A stretch of 64,000 nt of DNA from Jaltomata sinuosa. Its lineage: Eukaryota; Streptophyta; Magnoliopsida; Solanales; Solanaceae. Shown here piece by piece: positions 10,351-22,364 of the stretch (its first letter is position 1; each line of letters starts with the position of its first letter). The stretch covers positions 496,001-560,000 of the forward strand of contig QJPP01001616.1 in assembly GCA_003996215.1 (NCBI GenBank). The letters are read 5' to 3'. A program made the translations under genes and the position numbers. The notes under the pieces are model-generated. The model saw only the letters and a program-made list of their open reading frames with translations, ran no database searches and was not told the origin of the DNA.

Positions 10351-12899
10351 ATGCCAAGTACCCGAGGTTCGGGGGAACAAATTGTACCTTACGACCCCGA
10401 ACTTGCGAGAACACTGAGGCGGAATATGGCCGCACAATTAGACGCAGCAAGGATCGCTGCAGAACTGCAGGCCCAACAAAATTTGAATGCTGGTGGTCTG
10501 CAGGATGATGTGGTACGGAATGATGAGGATCTCGATTTAGATGGAGCTGGCGCTACGGGCGCCATTATTGTTCCACCGCTACCGCCCGGAGCCAAGTTCA
10601 ACATCACTAGCACGATGATCCAACTGTTGAACTTGAGAGGAGTGTTCCGCGGTGTTGCTGGTGACGATCCAAACCAGCACTTGATGAATTTCGTGGGGAT
10701 CTGCAAATCCTTCGAATTGCCAGGAGTGAGTCAGACAGCGATCAAGCTCAGGTTGTTTCCGTTGTCTCTGTCTGATGAGGCAGCACTGTGGTTAACGGAG
10801 CTGACCCCCGACTCTATCGCAACGTGGGGCGAGTTGAGAAGAGCTTTCCTAGAAAGGTTCTTTCCTCCCTCTCGGATGATACAGTTGAGGGATGAGATTA
10901 GTAATTTCAGGCAGCAACCTCACGAAGCACTGCACGAGACTTGGTTGCGATTTAAGAAGAAGCTGACACAGTGCCCCAACCATCAGCTGAACAACGAATT
11001 CTTGATGCAGACATTCTACAGGGCACTAAATTCGGCTACCAAGCCAACATTGGACAACGCAGCAGGTGGAGCGTTTATGGGTTGCACTTTTGCCGACGCC
11101 ACAGCTATTTTGGACAGGCTCACCAAGACCAACAGAGCCTGGCACACACGGGATTCAGAGGTTGCAGCTAGCACCTATACAGTTGGCATGTCAGCAGAGC
11201 AGCGAAGGAAAGAGGAGGAGCGCGACCAAGACATGGCGCACCTGAAAACACAGTTGGATCTCCTGACAAGGCACTTGACGTCAGGAAGTATAGAGAAGGT
11301 ACAAGCTGTGGGTTCCCAAGGTATAGAGACTGAGGAGGCCAATTACTTGGGGGGTTCCAGGCCAATGGCCAGGGAAACCAAGGTCGGAATTATCAGCGAG
11401 ACAACCACTATGAGAAAAGTGGTTACAAAGAGCGTGACCAAGGAAACTGGAGGAACAACACCGATAGAGGTGGGTTGTATATACCACCTGGTAATCGGGA
11501 TAAAGCTGGCAGCGAGGCTGAGACGTCCAAACTTGAGAACATGATGGCAAAGATGCTGCTTAAGGTGGAATCGACTGACTCTGGGGTAAAGGCAATGCGG
11601 AATGAGTTATCAACGTTGAGTCAGGTAGTAGAGTCACATTCCACCGCAATCAAGCAACTGGAGCAGCAAGTGGGTCAGATCTCGGCATCTTTAAACCAAA
11701 GGAAGACAGGTACCTTGCCGAGTGACACGACGCATCCGAGGAATGACGCCAGCTGTATGGCGATCACCACAAGAAGTGGGAAAATATTACCGGAATCACA
11801 TCCGGTAGTTCAAACCCAAAGTAATGTTGCGGATGATGAAGAGGCGGTAGAGGAGGAAACTCCAAAGCCCGCGGAGAAACGCAAGGAAGCTGAAAAGCTT
11901 CCAACTATGATGTTTCGACACCCACCTCCCTTTCCCCAGAGGTTGAAAAAGAAAGCTGACGATGGTAAGTTCCTGAATTTCATGACCATGCTGAAACAAA
12001 TCTCAATAAACATACCATTGGTAGAAGCGCTGGAACAAATGCCCGGTTATGCCAAGTTCATGAAGGACTTGATTACAAAGAAGCGGACGGTAAGTTTTGA
12101 GCCGGAAGACAACCTCCATCACTGCAGCGCTATTTCCTCTAGATCGTTAGTGGAAAAGAAAGGAGATCCAGGTGCGTTCACTGTTCCATGTACCATCGGG
12201 AAGCTCAACTTCGGAAGAGCTATGTGTGATCTTGGTGCTAGCATCAATTTGGTGCCGCTAGCAGTGTATGACAAATTGGGTTTGGGAGCTCCTAAACCAA
12301 CGTCCATGAGAGTGATGATGGCGGACCGTTCGGTAAAGCGACCCGTAGGGATATTGTCTGATGTGCTGGTCCAGATTGGTAAGCTTATATTCCCGGCCGA
12401 CTTTGTGATCTTGGATTGCGAAGTGGACTTCGAAGTTCCCATAATCTTGGGACGACCATTGCTAGCCACAGCAAGAGCATTGGTTGACATGGAGAAAAAC
12501 GAACTGACCTTCCGATTGAACAATGAAGTGGTCAAGTTCGATGTGTCCAAATTGATGAAGCAACCAAGTGACATGAGGGTGGTCGCGGTCATCAATGCTA
12601 TTGAGGAAGCTCCTGCGGATGTGCACATTGAGGAGAAGTGTTTGGTCGAGACGCTAGCTGTTGTGAGAAGGATGCCGCGAAAAGAGAAGCATGTTGCGGA
12701 GAGCGGTGTAAATAGCTCAAGGAAACGAAAACACCGCAAGAGAATCTACAAGGAAAGAGCGAAGAAGCGGTCACGACTAGCGGCGGAGCAAATAAAAGAG
12801 GAAGTTGGAGCGCAACATGAGGTTGGCGCACACACGTACTCCATCGAGTTCTCTTGTTTTGGAGACCCAGGCGGTCTCCAACATCATTCCAGAATCTGA
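10351..12899 (+). pseudogene. A1 gag-protease with third-ORF tail (one frameshift)
   Basis: The start is the ATG in TTGTGCATGCCAAG, which follows an acceptor-like T-rich tract ending in CAG at 10336; A3 uses the identical start. Gag has the Athila-type core (WLTELTPDSIATWGEL, LRFKKKLTQCPNHQL). A one-base deletion at about 11355, in the T run after GGGGGG that A3 keeps intact, moves the frame. Coding resumes and includes the coiled-coil SISASLNQRK region and an aspartic protease (CDLGASINLVPLAVY, then ILDCEVDFEVPIILGRP). After the protease comes a basic tail (RKRKHRKRI) homologous to the end of A2's third ORF, then CFGDPGGLQHHS and a stop. No polymerase follows. Apart from the single frameshift the frame is open, so this is the best preserved gag-protease in the window. 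Confidence 0.85.
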
Positions 12900-14404
12900 G
12901 TCATATCGACTTCACAGGTATTCCTTTATTCTCACAGCTTTTAGTTTTCATATGTATGCATTGGGGACAATGCATGAGTCTAAGTTGAGGGTGTTGGGAA
13001 ACCTGTGAGTCACCACCGAGGGTTTTTGTTGCCGATTTCTTTTCCCTCCGGTGTGCTATCTAGTAGAACCGGCATGTTTAGGTTGTTAGTTTAAATTTTT
13101 TTTTAGTGTCTATAGCAAGCATGCGTTGTTCTTGTCTAAAAATGAGGCCCCTTAAAAATTTTCTGGGTTTGAGCTTATGTTGAAACGATTGAATGTTGGG
13201 ATCCTTGTATGTCATTGAGCGATTATGAGTAGAATGAGTATGCTTAAACCGAGCGGTTGTTTGATAGTTGGTAGCGATATAGTTTCTTGGTGCCAAGAGC
13301 GTGTGAGTTTATTGTCATAAATTCTTACTCTGTGCATGCATCTAGAACTTGCCCGGTCTATTTTGTTAAGTTTGAAGTTGGTTGCTTAGGAAAGGATCAC
13401 AGGCCCTTTTTGTGTGCAGTCCACTTAACCTAAAAGACCGTCCAAATATAAATAATCCCTTGATCCCTGTTTGAGCCATAATTGATTTTGTTCTTTCAAT
13501 AACCTGTCACCATTCCTGTTTAACTTTGAATCCCTATTTTGGCCCTGGTCCTTCCTTGGACATCGTGCACCTCAACTCAGGCAATCAGCCTAAGTTGAGG
13601 GTGGCTACTATAGAGGTAAACCCTGTTTTGGCCCTGGTCCTGCTTGGACATTGTGCACCTTAACGCAGGCAAGCAGCCTAAGTTGGGGGTGGCTACTACA
13701 GAGGTGAATGGTAAGAAAAAGATGATGGAGAAGATTGGTTTTTGAATAGAATGAAAATCCGGGTGTGCGCCTAAGAAAAGAAAAAAAAAAGAAGAAAAAA
13801 AGATCGAAAAAGAAACAAAAAGAATTGTCAATAAAGAGGCCGCACCTGTATCTAGAATCAAGGAAATAAAAAGGTGAATAAGGATGGATAAAGTGAAGTT
13901 ATGTGGTGATAAGATGTAAATGGTTCCAAGGAGGGCTTAGTCACTAACCCCTAAATGTATCATACCTACACCCGAAGCCTCATTACAAGCCTAAACAAGT
14001 CCTGTAGTGATCCTGAGTAGCTTTCTGAAGAACCGAAATAGAATAGTAAGGGCAAGCCTATGGTATCGCATGTGCATTGTTTGAAATCATTTGTGAGTGT
14101 GAGCGCTTACCTAGTCCCAAATCTTGTGTGTGGGATTTCTTTGTGGTGAGGGCATCAAGATGTCTGTATTGTCTATTGCTTGTTAGGATAGCTGCGCGTG
14201 GGTATGCATAATGTTCTATCATAACGGAATGACATATTTGGATCCTTGCAAGTTAGTATTTCATACATACGTGTGCTACGAGGGAGCTTGATTTAATTGA
14301 ATAAGTGTTGAATGACCATGAGTTGCTATAGACATGAGTTGGTGTTCTTAGTTGAGTCGTATTATTGTTTTATGTCATGTTGCTTGAGGACAAGCGAACG
14401 TTTT
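12900..14404 (+). other. A1 non-coding 3' region
   Basis: No ORF with a recognisable product. The region is collinear with the same part of A2 (38616-40035) and A3 (47060-48496), including the block around ACTTGCCCGGTCTATTTTGT. In A1 a block of about 95 bp containing the stem-loop is duplicated (about 13530-13620 and 13620-13710). A purine-rich block near 13770-13830 follows. Confidence 0.75.
13570..13600 (+). other. Conserved 3'-region stem-loop, A1 copy 1
   Basis: CCTCAACTCAGGC and GCCTAAGTTGAGG can pair around an AATCA loop with one mismatch. The right arm contains AAGTTGAGG, which is nearly the polypurine-tract sequence. A second, diverged copy lies at 13658-13688. Confidence 0.6.
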
Positions 14405-14417
14405 AAGTTGGGGGTGT
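14405..14417 (+). other. Polypurine tract, A1
   Basis: AAGTTGGGGGTGT directly precedes the 3' LTR start. It occupies the position of the plus-strand primer and is conserved in A2 and A3. Confidence 0.7.
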
Positions 14418-15819
14418 TGATGTGACGCTAATTTACGTCACTTTCGACTCCTTTTTACTAAGAACAATCGTATGTTTTCAAGCAACCATTGTTGTTTTTG
14501 ATGTTTTTATGTTGTATTTGTAGGAAATGGGAACAAACACGGAAACGGAAGAAAATACGAGAAAAACGACGTTCTGCCTAAGAGTGACGGCCTGAGTGAC
14601 GGCCCGTCACACATGTGACGGTCCGTCACATGGACCGTCCAGTGGAAGCAACGTACTGCCTAAGGATGACGACCAAGGTGACGGCCCGTCAAGGGTGTGA
14701 CGGTCCGTCACCCCCACCGTCGCACCAAGGCAGCAAAGGAAACAGTACCACTGCCTTAAGGTGACGGTCCAGGCGACGGTCCATCACTGCCTTGACGGTC
14801 CGTCAGCCTGGCCGTCAAGTTAAGGCAGTAGCCTCAGGCGGCAACCCGCGTTTTGGGGATTCCTAGCCCGTTTTGGATTTGGTTTCTACTACTCCTATAA
14901 ATACCCTATGTTAGGTTTATGTTAATTATTATTCTCCCATTAGTTTAAACACGTTTTTGGTTAGTTTTTGAGAGCAACAACACGTTTTCGGATTCTTGAA
15001 TTCGTGTTCGTGAGTTCTTGGTTTTTCTTGTTCTTGGATACTTGAAGATTGTCCTCAATATATTGTAAGGATCTCGTTTCTTTATTATTTTATGAACATG
15101 ACTTTCTTCTTTTCATCTTCAAGCATGAGTAACTAAAACTCCCACAACTAGGGTTGTGGGAGCCATGGCAAACGTAGTAATATAGATTCCGGGTAGCATT
15201 GGGTTCGATATATGTATTGTCACGTTGTTAATCATACTTTATGTCACGTTTTCTAGTGGTTGCAAACATTAGAACATGCCTAGGTTTAATTTGCTTGAGT
15301 AAAGAGATTAAACCCGGGAAAAATTGATTAACGACAAGGATTCGAGACTACCAACTCTCGTCTTAAAGATTAATGCCGTAACTGGATTAGTCTACTTGAT
15401 GTTAGGATTGAGAGCTAAAAAGCACATCTTTTTGAGATCGAAAGAAGATAAAAGGAAATTTGTTTATTTGGTCGAGAGACGGTTAGACGATACAATAGAC
15501 GCAATCACATCGTGACACGCATATAGAAAGAACCCGGTTAAGCCTAGAATCGATATTGTTACAACGCCATGGTGAACACATCCCTAGTTCATTCTCTCCT
15601 ACTGATTTTTCCATAAGTTTATTATTGTTTTGTTTACAATTTGATTACAAAACCCCCCCTTTTATTTACTGGAAACGACTGACGAATAGTCAACTAATTC
15701 ACTAAAGTCTTAATCATCACCATATTCTCTGTGGGATTCGACCCCAACCTTGTTGGGTTCTTTACTTGACAACGATCGCTTACGCTTCATTAATTTGAGG
15801 TGTAGTTTGAGCGTTATCA
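14418..15819 (+). repeat. A1 3' LTR
   Basis: It begins TGATGTGACG and ends GAGCGTTATCA, like its partner. The palindrome array (about 14584-14830) has extra units and different spacers compared with the 5' LTR, while the part downstream of the TATA box (14896-14904) is nearly identical. The leader hairpin is at 15141-15160. Confidence 0.9.
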
Positions 15820-18800
15820 ACGAGAATTTGCAAAACGGTATAAATAGGTCCCAATGACCCCCGAAGTCCATCACACATGCTCTTAGCATGTCCTCCAATA
15901 CCTCAATCGTCCTTTTCGACTAGCCATCAGTCTGAGGATGGAAGGTTATGCTAAAAGTGAGTTGTGCACCCAACTCTTCATGTAACTTTCCCCAGAACTT
16001 AGAAGTAAATTGCGTACCCCTGTCTGAAATGATAGACAGTGGTACCCCATGCAGTATCACAATTTCCTTCACATAGATCTTAGCCAATTGCTGCGAATTA
16101 TAATCTACCCTAACCGGAATGAAATGAGCATACTTGATCAGCCTGTCAACAATTATCCAAATTGAGTCATACTTCCCCAATGTCTTGGGAAGACCCACCA
16201 CGAAATCCATGGTTATCCTTTCCCACTTCCACTCTGGAATTAGCATCCTCTGAAGTAGTCCTGCAGTATCTGATGTTCGTACTTTACCTGCTGGCAGTTC
16301 TGACATTTGGACACAAAATCAACTATGTCCCTTTTTATCCCGGGCCACTAGTAATGCTGCCTCATGTTTCTGTACATTTTAGTCACACCCAGATGAATTG
16401 AGTACCGCGAACCATGAGCTTTTGCAAGATTTTCTAAATCATATAGTCTACCCGAGGAACACAAATCCTCTCCCTGAAATGCAACACTCCACCAGAGTCT
16501 AGCATGACGTCTTTGGACTCCCCGGATATTACCTTACCTCGCAACTTACCCAATTTCGGATCCTGAAACTATTTCGCCTTTATTTCCTCTATGAAAGTGG
16601 CCTTGACCTTAATGCTGGCCAACAACCCACCTTGATCTGAAACACCCAAGTGCATGAACTTGACCTCCAAAGTCCGAATTTCCTTAGCCAATGGTCGTTT
16701 GGACGCCCCCAAATAAGCCAAGCTACCCATGCTAACTGTTTTTTGGCTTAATGCGTCCGCCACCACATTAGCCTTACCCGGATGATACTGAATGGTCACA
16801 TCATAGTCCTTCAATAGCTCCATCCACCTTCTCTGCCTCAAATTCAAATCCTTTTGAGTTAAACATGCTACAGACTGCGATGGTCTGTGAATACCTTACA
16901 CTGGACACCATAAAGGTAGTGTCTCTAAATTTTCAATGCAAAAACCACCTCTACCAACTCTAAATCGTGAGTCGGGTAATTCCTCTCATGCACTTTCAAC
17001 TGCATGGATGCATAGGCTATCACATTCCTATCCTGCATCATATAACACCCAAATCAGAATGTGAAGCATCGCAGTAAACAACAAAGTCTTTACCTTCAAC
17101 CGGCAAGGACAAAATAGAGGTTGTGGTCAAAAGTGTCTTGAGCTTTTGGAAGCTCTCCTCGCACTTGTCGGACCACACGAACGGTACCTCTTTCTGTGTC
17201 AGCCTGGTCAGGTGAGTAGCAATAGGAAAAAAATTCTTCATAAACCTCCAGTCGTACCCCCCGAGCCCAACAAAACTCCTCACCTCGATCACAGAGCTAG
17301 GCCGAACCCAACTCTTGACTGCCTCAATTTTTTGGGGATCCACCATCACCCCCTTTTCTGACACTACATGCCCCAGGAATGCCACGGAAGTCAACCAAAA
17401 CTAACACTTAGTGAATTTTGCATAAAGCTTTTGGTGCCTCAAGATATCCAGCACAATACGAAGATGATTAGCATGCTCCTTCCTACTCTTAGAGTAGATC
17501 CAAATATCATCGATGAACGCGATAACGAAGGAATCTAAGTAGGACTTAAACACCCCATTCATCAAACTCATGAATGTTGTCGGTGCAATGGTCAAACCAA
17601 ATGACATTACTAGAAACTTGTAATTCCCATATCGAGTCTGAAAAGCAGTTTTTGGAATGTCCTCAGGCCTAAATTTTAACTGATGGTACCCCGACCTCAA
17701 GTCAATTTTCAAAAATAACGATGCACCCTGAAGCTGGTCAAACAAATCATCTATACGGGGTAGAGGGTACTTATTCCAGATGGTCACCTTGTTCAACTGC
17801 CTATAATCTATGTACATCCGCGTACTACCATCCTTCTTCTTCATAAATAAAATTGGAGTACCCCAAGGTGAAGCACTGGGACGTATAAATCCCTTATATA
17901 AGAGTTCCTGCAGCTGAGTCTTAAGTTCCCTTAACTCTGCCGAAGCCATACGATACAGAGGAATGAAAATAGGACGAGTGTCTGGCTCAAAATTAATATA
18001 AAAATCTATATCCCTGTCCAGATGCATACCAGGCAAGTCCACTGGAAACACCTCTAAAAATTCAGAAACCACTGGAACTTACTTAATAGGCGGGGACTCC
18101 ACACTATCATCCCGGAGATGAGTCAAGACAGCTAGACAACCCCTCCCCACTAGCTTCCTAGCCTGGACAAATGATATTATCTTAGCTGACTTAGGCCTGT
18201 ACACACCTTCCCACTCTAGTCTATCCTTACCCAGAATCTCTAGAGCCACAATCTTGGTGTTACAGTTCAATACAGCATGATAAGGAAATATCCAGGTCAT
18301 ACCCAAGATAATACCAAAATCAGTCATATCTAGAATTACCAAGTCTACCCAAGTATGTAACCCCACAAACACAACAGAACAGTCACGATATACATGAGTC
18401 ATAATCACATACCCTCCAACCTGGGTATAAACATAGATAGGGGAATCAAGGATATCACAAGTCAAACCCAGCCCCAAAGCAAAACTCGTAGACACATAAG
18501 AATATGTAGAACCTGGGTCAAATAATACCAAAGCCATTTTATCGCAGACAAGAATAGTACTTGTGATCACGGCATCTTAGGCTTCTGCCTCGATCCTTTC
18601 TGTAAAATCATAGCAATGAGCCCGATCATCAATCCGGGGCACTTCCCATGTCGGTTGAACTACACCCCTGCCTGTGCCGTCGTTCCCTCGGTCTCCCTGG
18701 CCTCCCTAAAAATTACCTCGCCCACCTTGTGGATGACCCCTAGCATTACCGCCTCTACCTTCCAGAACCACTGCTCTAGTCTGCTGCTGACCTGATTACA

Positions 18801-19922
18801 TGTCTGCCTATGTGGACACTCCCTCTTAAAGTGGTCCAGCTCACCATAGTGGAAGCAACCACGGTCAAGAGTAGGTCTGCTAGCTGATATATAGGACGCT
18901 TCCTGGCCTCTAGGAGCTGAAGACTGAGCTCCCTGACGACCACCTGTAGTAACTGGCAGAGCTGGTTGGATAGAATGGGTCGGGTAAGTGTGCTGATGCT
19001 GGCCCCTGGAGTATGAACCACCATAGTTTCCCTCATTCTGGGGCTTCTTGGCTAAATTCTTAGCCTGCCCCACTTGCCTAACTCCCTCTATCTTCTTCAC
19101 ATAATTCAGCACATTATTAAAGTCCTTTCCTGAAAAAGTCATATACACTGATAGTACCTGTAGTTCACTATTCATACCCTTGACGAATAATCGGACCCGT
19201 TCCTCCTCGGAACCCAACATCTGTGTAGCAAAATGAGACAACGCATGGAACTTAGCCTCATAAGCCGAGGCCAATATGCTACCCTGCTCTAGGTTCAAAA
19301 ATTCATCGTTTTTCCAGTCCCTCAAAGTATGGGGAACGTACTTCTCTAGAAACAACGCGTGGAACTGCTCCCAAGTCAGTGGAGGTAGAATAGAAGACCG
19401 AAACTCAACATGAGACCTCCACCACTGCTTGGCATCATCCTGTAGCTGAAAGGTGACAAACTCAACCTCATGCTGACATACAATATCCAACTTATGCAAC
19501 CTCTCATGGTAATCCAGGATGAACTCATAGGCATCTTCCTTGTCTGTACCCTAAAACGTCGGAGGTTTCAGCCTAAGGAACTTAGTCAGCATCTCATGCT
19601 TATTTTATGTCATCACTGGGACTATTATTGGCCTGAGGAGATCATTTGTGCCCGAAGTTGCGTCTATCCTAGGTGTTGTAGTAACCGCTGGCTGAGTATC
19701 CAAGGCCTGATTTGCATAAGTTGTGGGTATGGCTCCAGCACCAACCAACCCACTCAGAGATATCCCATACTTGCTTACCTCGCGTGCAGCAGCAGCTCGA
19801 GCTCCACCCCTGGCGGGGTGCTGCTCTAACTCGTCCCCTGCCCCTTCCCCTACCTCTACATGAACTGCAGGGCCTACTGCTGGGACCGCTTGCCTTGCTC
19901 CATTGTTCCTTCTAGTGACCAT
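15820..19922 (-). pseudogene. G1 gag-pol polyprotein, degenerate and truncated
   Basis: Gag starts at the ATG at 19922 and contains the WWRSHVEF and LEKYVPHTLRDWK blocks (about 19320-19440). Its zinc knuckle near 18830 has lost a cysteine (CFHYGELDHFKRECPH). Protease (18079-18570) has VLFDPGSTYSYVS. RT (17401-18072) has KIDLRSGYHQLK and the catalytic FIDD. RNase H (about 16569-17394) includes VVYCDASHS and QYHPGKANVVADALSQK. Integrase (about 15820-16570) has ITMDFVVGLPKT and IISDRGTQF, then HPQTDG, and is cut about 30 residues later. Stops interrupt it at about 19605, 19552, 18079 and 17401, and the frame shifts between gag and protease and within RNase H. It is not functional. Confidence 0.85.
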
Positions 19923-20103
19923 CTGCGGATAGAAGAGTGAATGAGGTTAGATACCAATTTGTATCACCAGATACCAATTTCAATCGAAAGAGATAGTTTT
20001 TTTCCTAAAGCCCCATAGCCTCTCGAAAAAAAGTACGGACGTCTCAACACCATTCTGCAAGACTCTACTAGACCTGTTTGATACGATGAGATCAACGAAC
20101 CTA

Positions 20104-20116
20104 GGCTCTGATACCA
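20104..20116 (-). other. Primer-binding site (tRNA-Met), G1
   Basis: The minus strand reads TGGTATCAGAGCC, a few bases after the LTR end. Confidence 0.85.
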
Positions 20117-20120
20117 TCTT

Positions 20121-22364
20121 TATCACGACCCAGACTGCGTGAGTGGAACCCCCCAACCTCCGGATGAGCGAACCAGTAGAGTTCAACCATTTGCCTAGAC
20201 TAACAGCCTAAAACCAGCAAACAGAAAATCAAACTAGAAATTAAACAATGCAAAACTAAAGCTTTAATATAATCTGTGGAAAATCCCTCCTAGGAACTGA
20301 AAGTTGTTGTACCAAATAACACTACCAATATCTAGAATACGAGGATGCAACCCCAAAAGAAATACAAAATAGTTTAAAGTTCGAAACAAGTGGACTGCAA
20401 CCCTAAAGATAATCCCAAGGTAGCTTGATCAAACAGCTCATCCTTGAAGTCAGAAATCGTCGGCGCTAAAGATGAGGTCGCGTCTCAGCCGCTGGAAGAT
20501 TTCCTGTACTCACCAAAAGAAAAGGCAAGTGCAGTATCAGTACACCACCACTGTGTACTGGTAGGATCATCAGTCAGTTTCCAAATAAATAGTGTATAAG
20601 CAGTACAACAATATCAAGTAGATGGTATGGAAAACATGTACAATAACCACAGACACCTAGACTACCTGTCTCTACTTAGCCTATTCCCGCATGAAATCCA
20701 CCATTTAAATCTAAGCCACAACCATATACCATTAACTATACCTTTCTATATAGCCCGGACCCACCCTGGGATCCCCTCTAGACTACACACATGTACCTTG
20801 AATCAACCCGGCCTAAACCAAGACCAACACAAATGTCAATGAACAACCTGACCTAAACAAAGACCAACACAATAGTTAACCACAATTTCCCCGGCCTCTC
20901 AAGGACCACCAAACCAATAACACATTTTAATAAGCAACCCGGTTCACTCACGGAACCAATATAAATCAATGCAACACAATAATACCAATGCAATGATGCA
21001 ACAAAGGTAAACCCGTACCAGGCGTGATACCCGTGCCAACCAATTGTTATACCCGTACCAGGCGTGGTTCCCGTGCCAACCATTTGTTATACACGTACCA
21101 GGCTTGGTACCCAAGCCAATCGAATGTCAATAATCCACAGTCAAATGCATGAACACACAACTTGTAAACCAACAAGCAAATACCGTTCAAATAACAGACT
21201 GTAAAGGAGGAACCTTAGACATTCTACACAACTTTCCTAAGCAATGTAATTCATATAAATCACTTAGACATAAGTACAAGGATATACATCATTCATAAAA
21301 ATCGTAAGTCATAACCTACCTCAAAATGATCCAAGCTCTATTCAACCCGAGCTTTCCCGTGTTTTGGATTCCTTTCTCGTTCTTGGTCTAAAACAACACA
21401 CAAGTACATAAAATTAACACACAAGGCCTGTACATTATCCGAATTATACCAAATCCCCAAACCCCAGGCCACCCATGGTCATTCCACCCTTTTCCCGGGC
21501 TTTTCCACCATTAATTCTCCTATTTCAATCATTTTTACGGGTAAAAATAGAGAATTAACCAACCTATGATCATAAAAATATGCTTTTAACAATGCCCAAG
21601 AACATTCATGCCTGGAATCCCCTTCCTTCCATGAATTCTACCATTCCTAGGTTATTACCTTTTTGCCAAATCCCCTTCTAGCAATTCTACCGCATAGGAA
21701 ACGTATTACAAAGATTGGGGAACAAGAACCTTACCTTAGGGAAGAATTTTAACGGAAAAAAGAAGAAAAACACCCGGAATTGCCTAGCCCCTCTCCCAAA
21801 ATGAATTGTAGAAAACTGAACTGTTTTGGGGAAGTTTCTAAATTAAAAACCCGCCGACCCGCTGTAGCGGTCCCCGCTCTGCTATAGCGGTCCCGCTATA
21901 GCGGACGACTTCCGCTATAGCAGTCTTAAGTGGGTGTTGACCTCCTTGACCACCGCTATAGCAGTATTTTCCATCGCTATAGTGGAGGTCGCTATGACGG
22001 ACCATTGCGCTCGTCACGGACAGAATGTATGGAAATCTCCCAGTTTTGGCCATTTTACAACACACATGCTTTCCCCGACGTCCTGAAATAATCCTTTCAC
22101 GTCAAACGCAATTTCGAGAGTTCTACTTACCCAAACTCAATTCTAAAAAGTCCCCCGGACTCATTTATGTCTTGGCTACGTGGAAAACTAGCTCAAAACA
22201 AGATACATAAAGCAATCCTTACCCGGATTTCCCTAGACTCTACCTCACTCCAAAACTGGTCGAGACTAGCCTAGCCCAGAATTTCAAACTCCCAAACCCA
22301 GAGTTTTCTAACTCTAAAACTTGGCACGATTGGACTACCCGTAATGACAGACCCGGTCATTACA
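20121..22364 (-). repeat. G1 5' LTR (2.2 kb)
   Basis: On the minus strand it begins TGTAATGACCGGGTC and ends GGGTCGTGATA, where the expected terminal CA is mutated; G2 shows the ancestral form. It contains a 40-bp tandem repeat (about 21010-21120) and CCGCTATAGCGG-type palindromes (about 21855-22000). It is related to the G2 LTR over its U3 half. Confidence 0.8.
21012..21122. repeat. 40-bp tandem repeat in G1 LTR, about 2.8 copies
   Basis: The unit ACCCGTACCAGGCGTGATAC, followed by CCGTGCCAACCAATTGTTAT, is repeated with changes. The same unit family (39 bp) is in both G2 LTRs. Confidence 0.75.

Larger units (their letters stand above)
8902..15819 (+). mobile_element. Athila-type Ty3/gypsy retrotransposon A1, non-autonomous (gag-protease only)
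   Basis: It has two LTRs (1319 and 1402 bp), a tRNA-Asp type primer site, a gag-protease frame, a non-coding 3' region and a polypurine tract. RT, RNase H and integrase are absent. The bases flanking the two ends differ (CACTG on the left, ACGAG on the right). The left flank is copia integrase and the right flank is a minus-strand gypsy integrase. It therefore lacks a target-site duplication and is probably a recombinant of two insertions. Confidence 0.85.
15820..22364 (-). mobile_element. Ty3/gypsy retrotransposon G1 (Tekay/Del-like), 5' half
   Basis: On the minus strand the order is 5' LTR (20121-22364), methionine-tRNA primer site, gag, protease, RT, RNase H, integrase. It stops at the junction with A1 inside integrase. 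The 3' end of pol and the 3' LTR are missing. RT and RNase H motifs resemble the Tekay/Del chromovirus group. The chromodomain, if there was one, lies in the lost part, so the lineage is inferred from RT similarity alone. Confidence 0.8.

Noticed and set aside
12119..12739. Long minus-strand open frame opposite the A1 protease
   Set aside because: It is the antisense shadow of gag-protease. Similar shadows occur opposite the A2 and A3 proteases.
20627..20842. Open frames within gypsy LTRs (also 41667-41972, 51217-51462, 52375-52707, 55124-55420)
   Set aside because: They fall in LTR or non-coding G2 sequence, are not shared between LTR copies, and show no domain.
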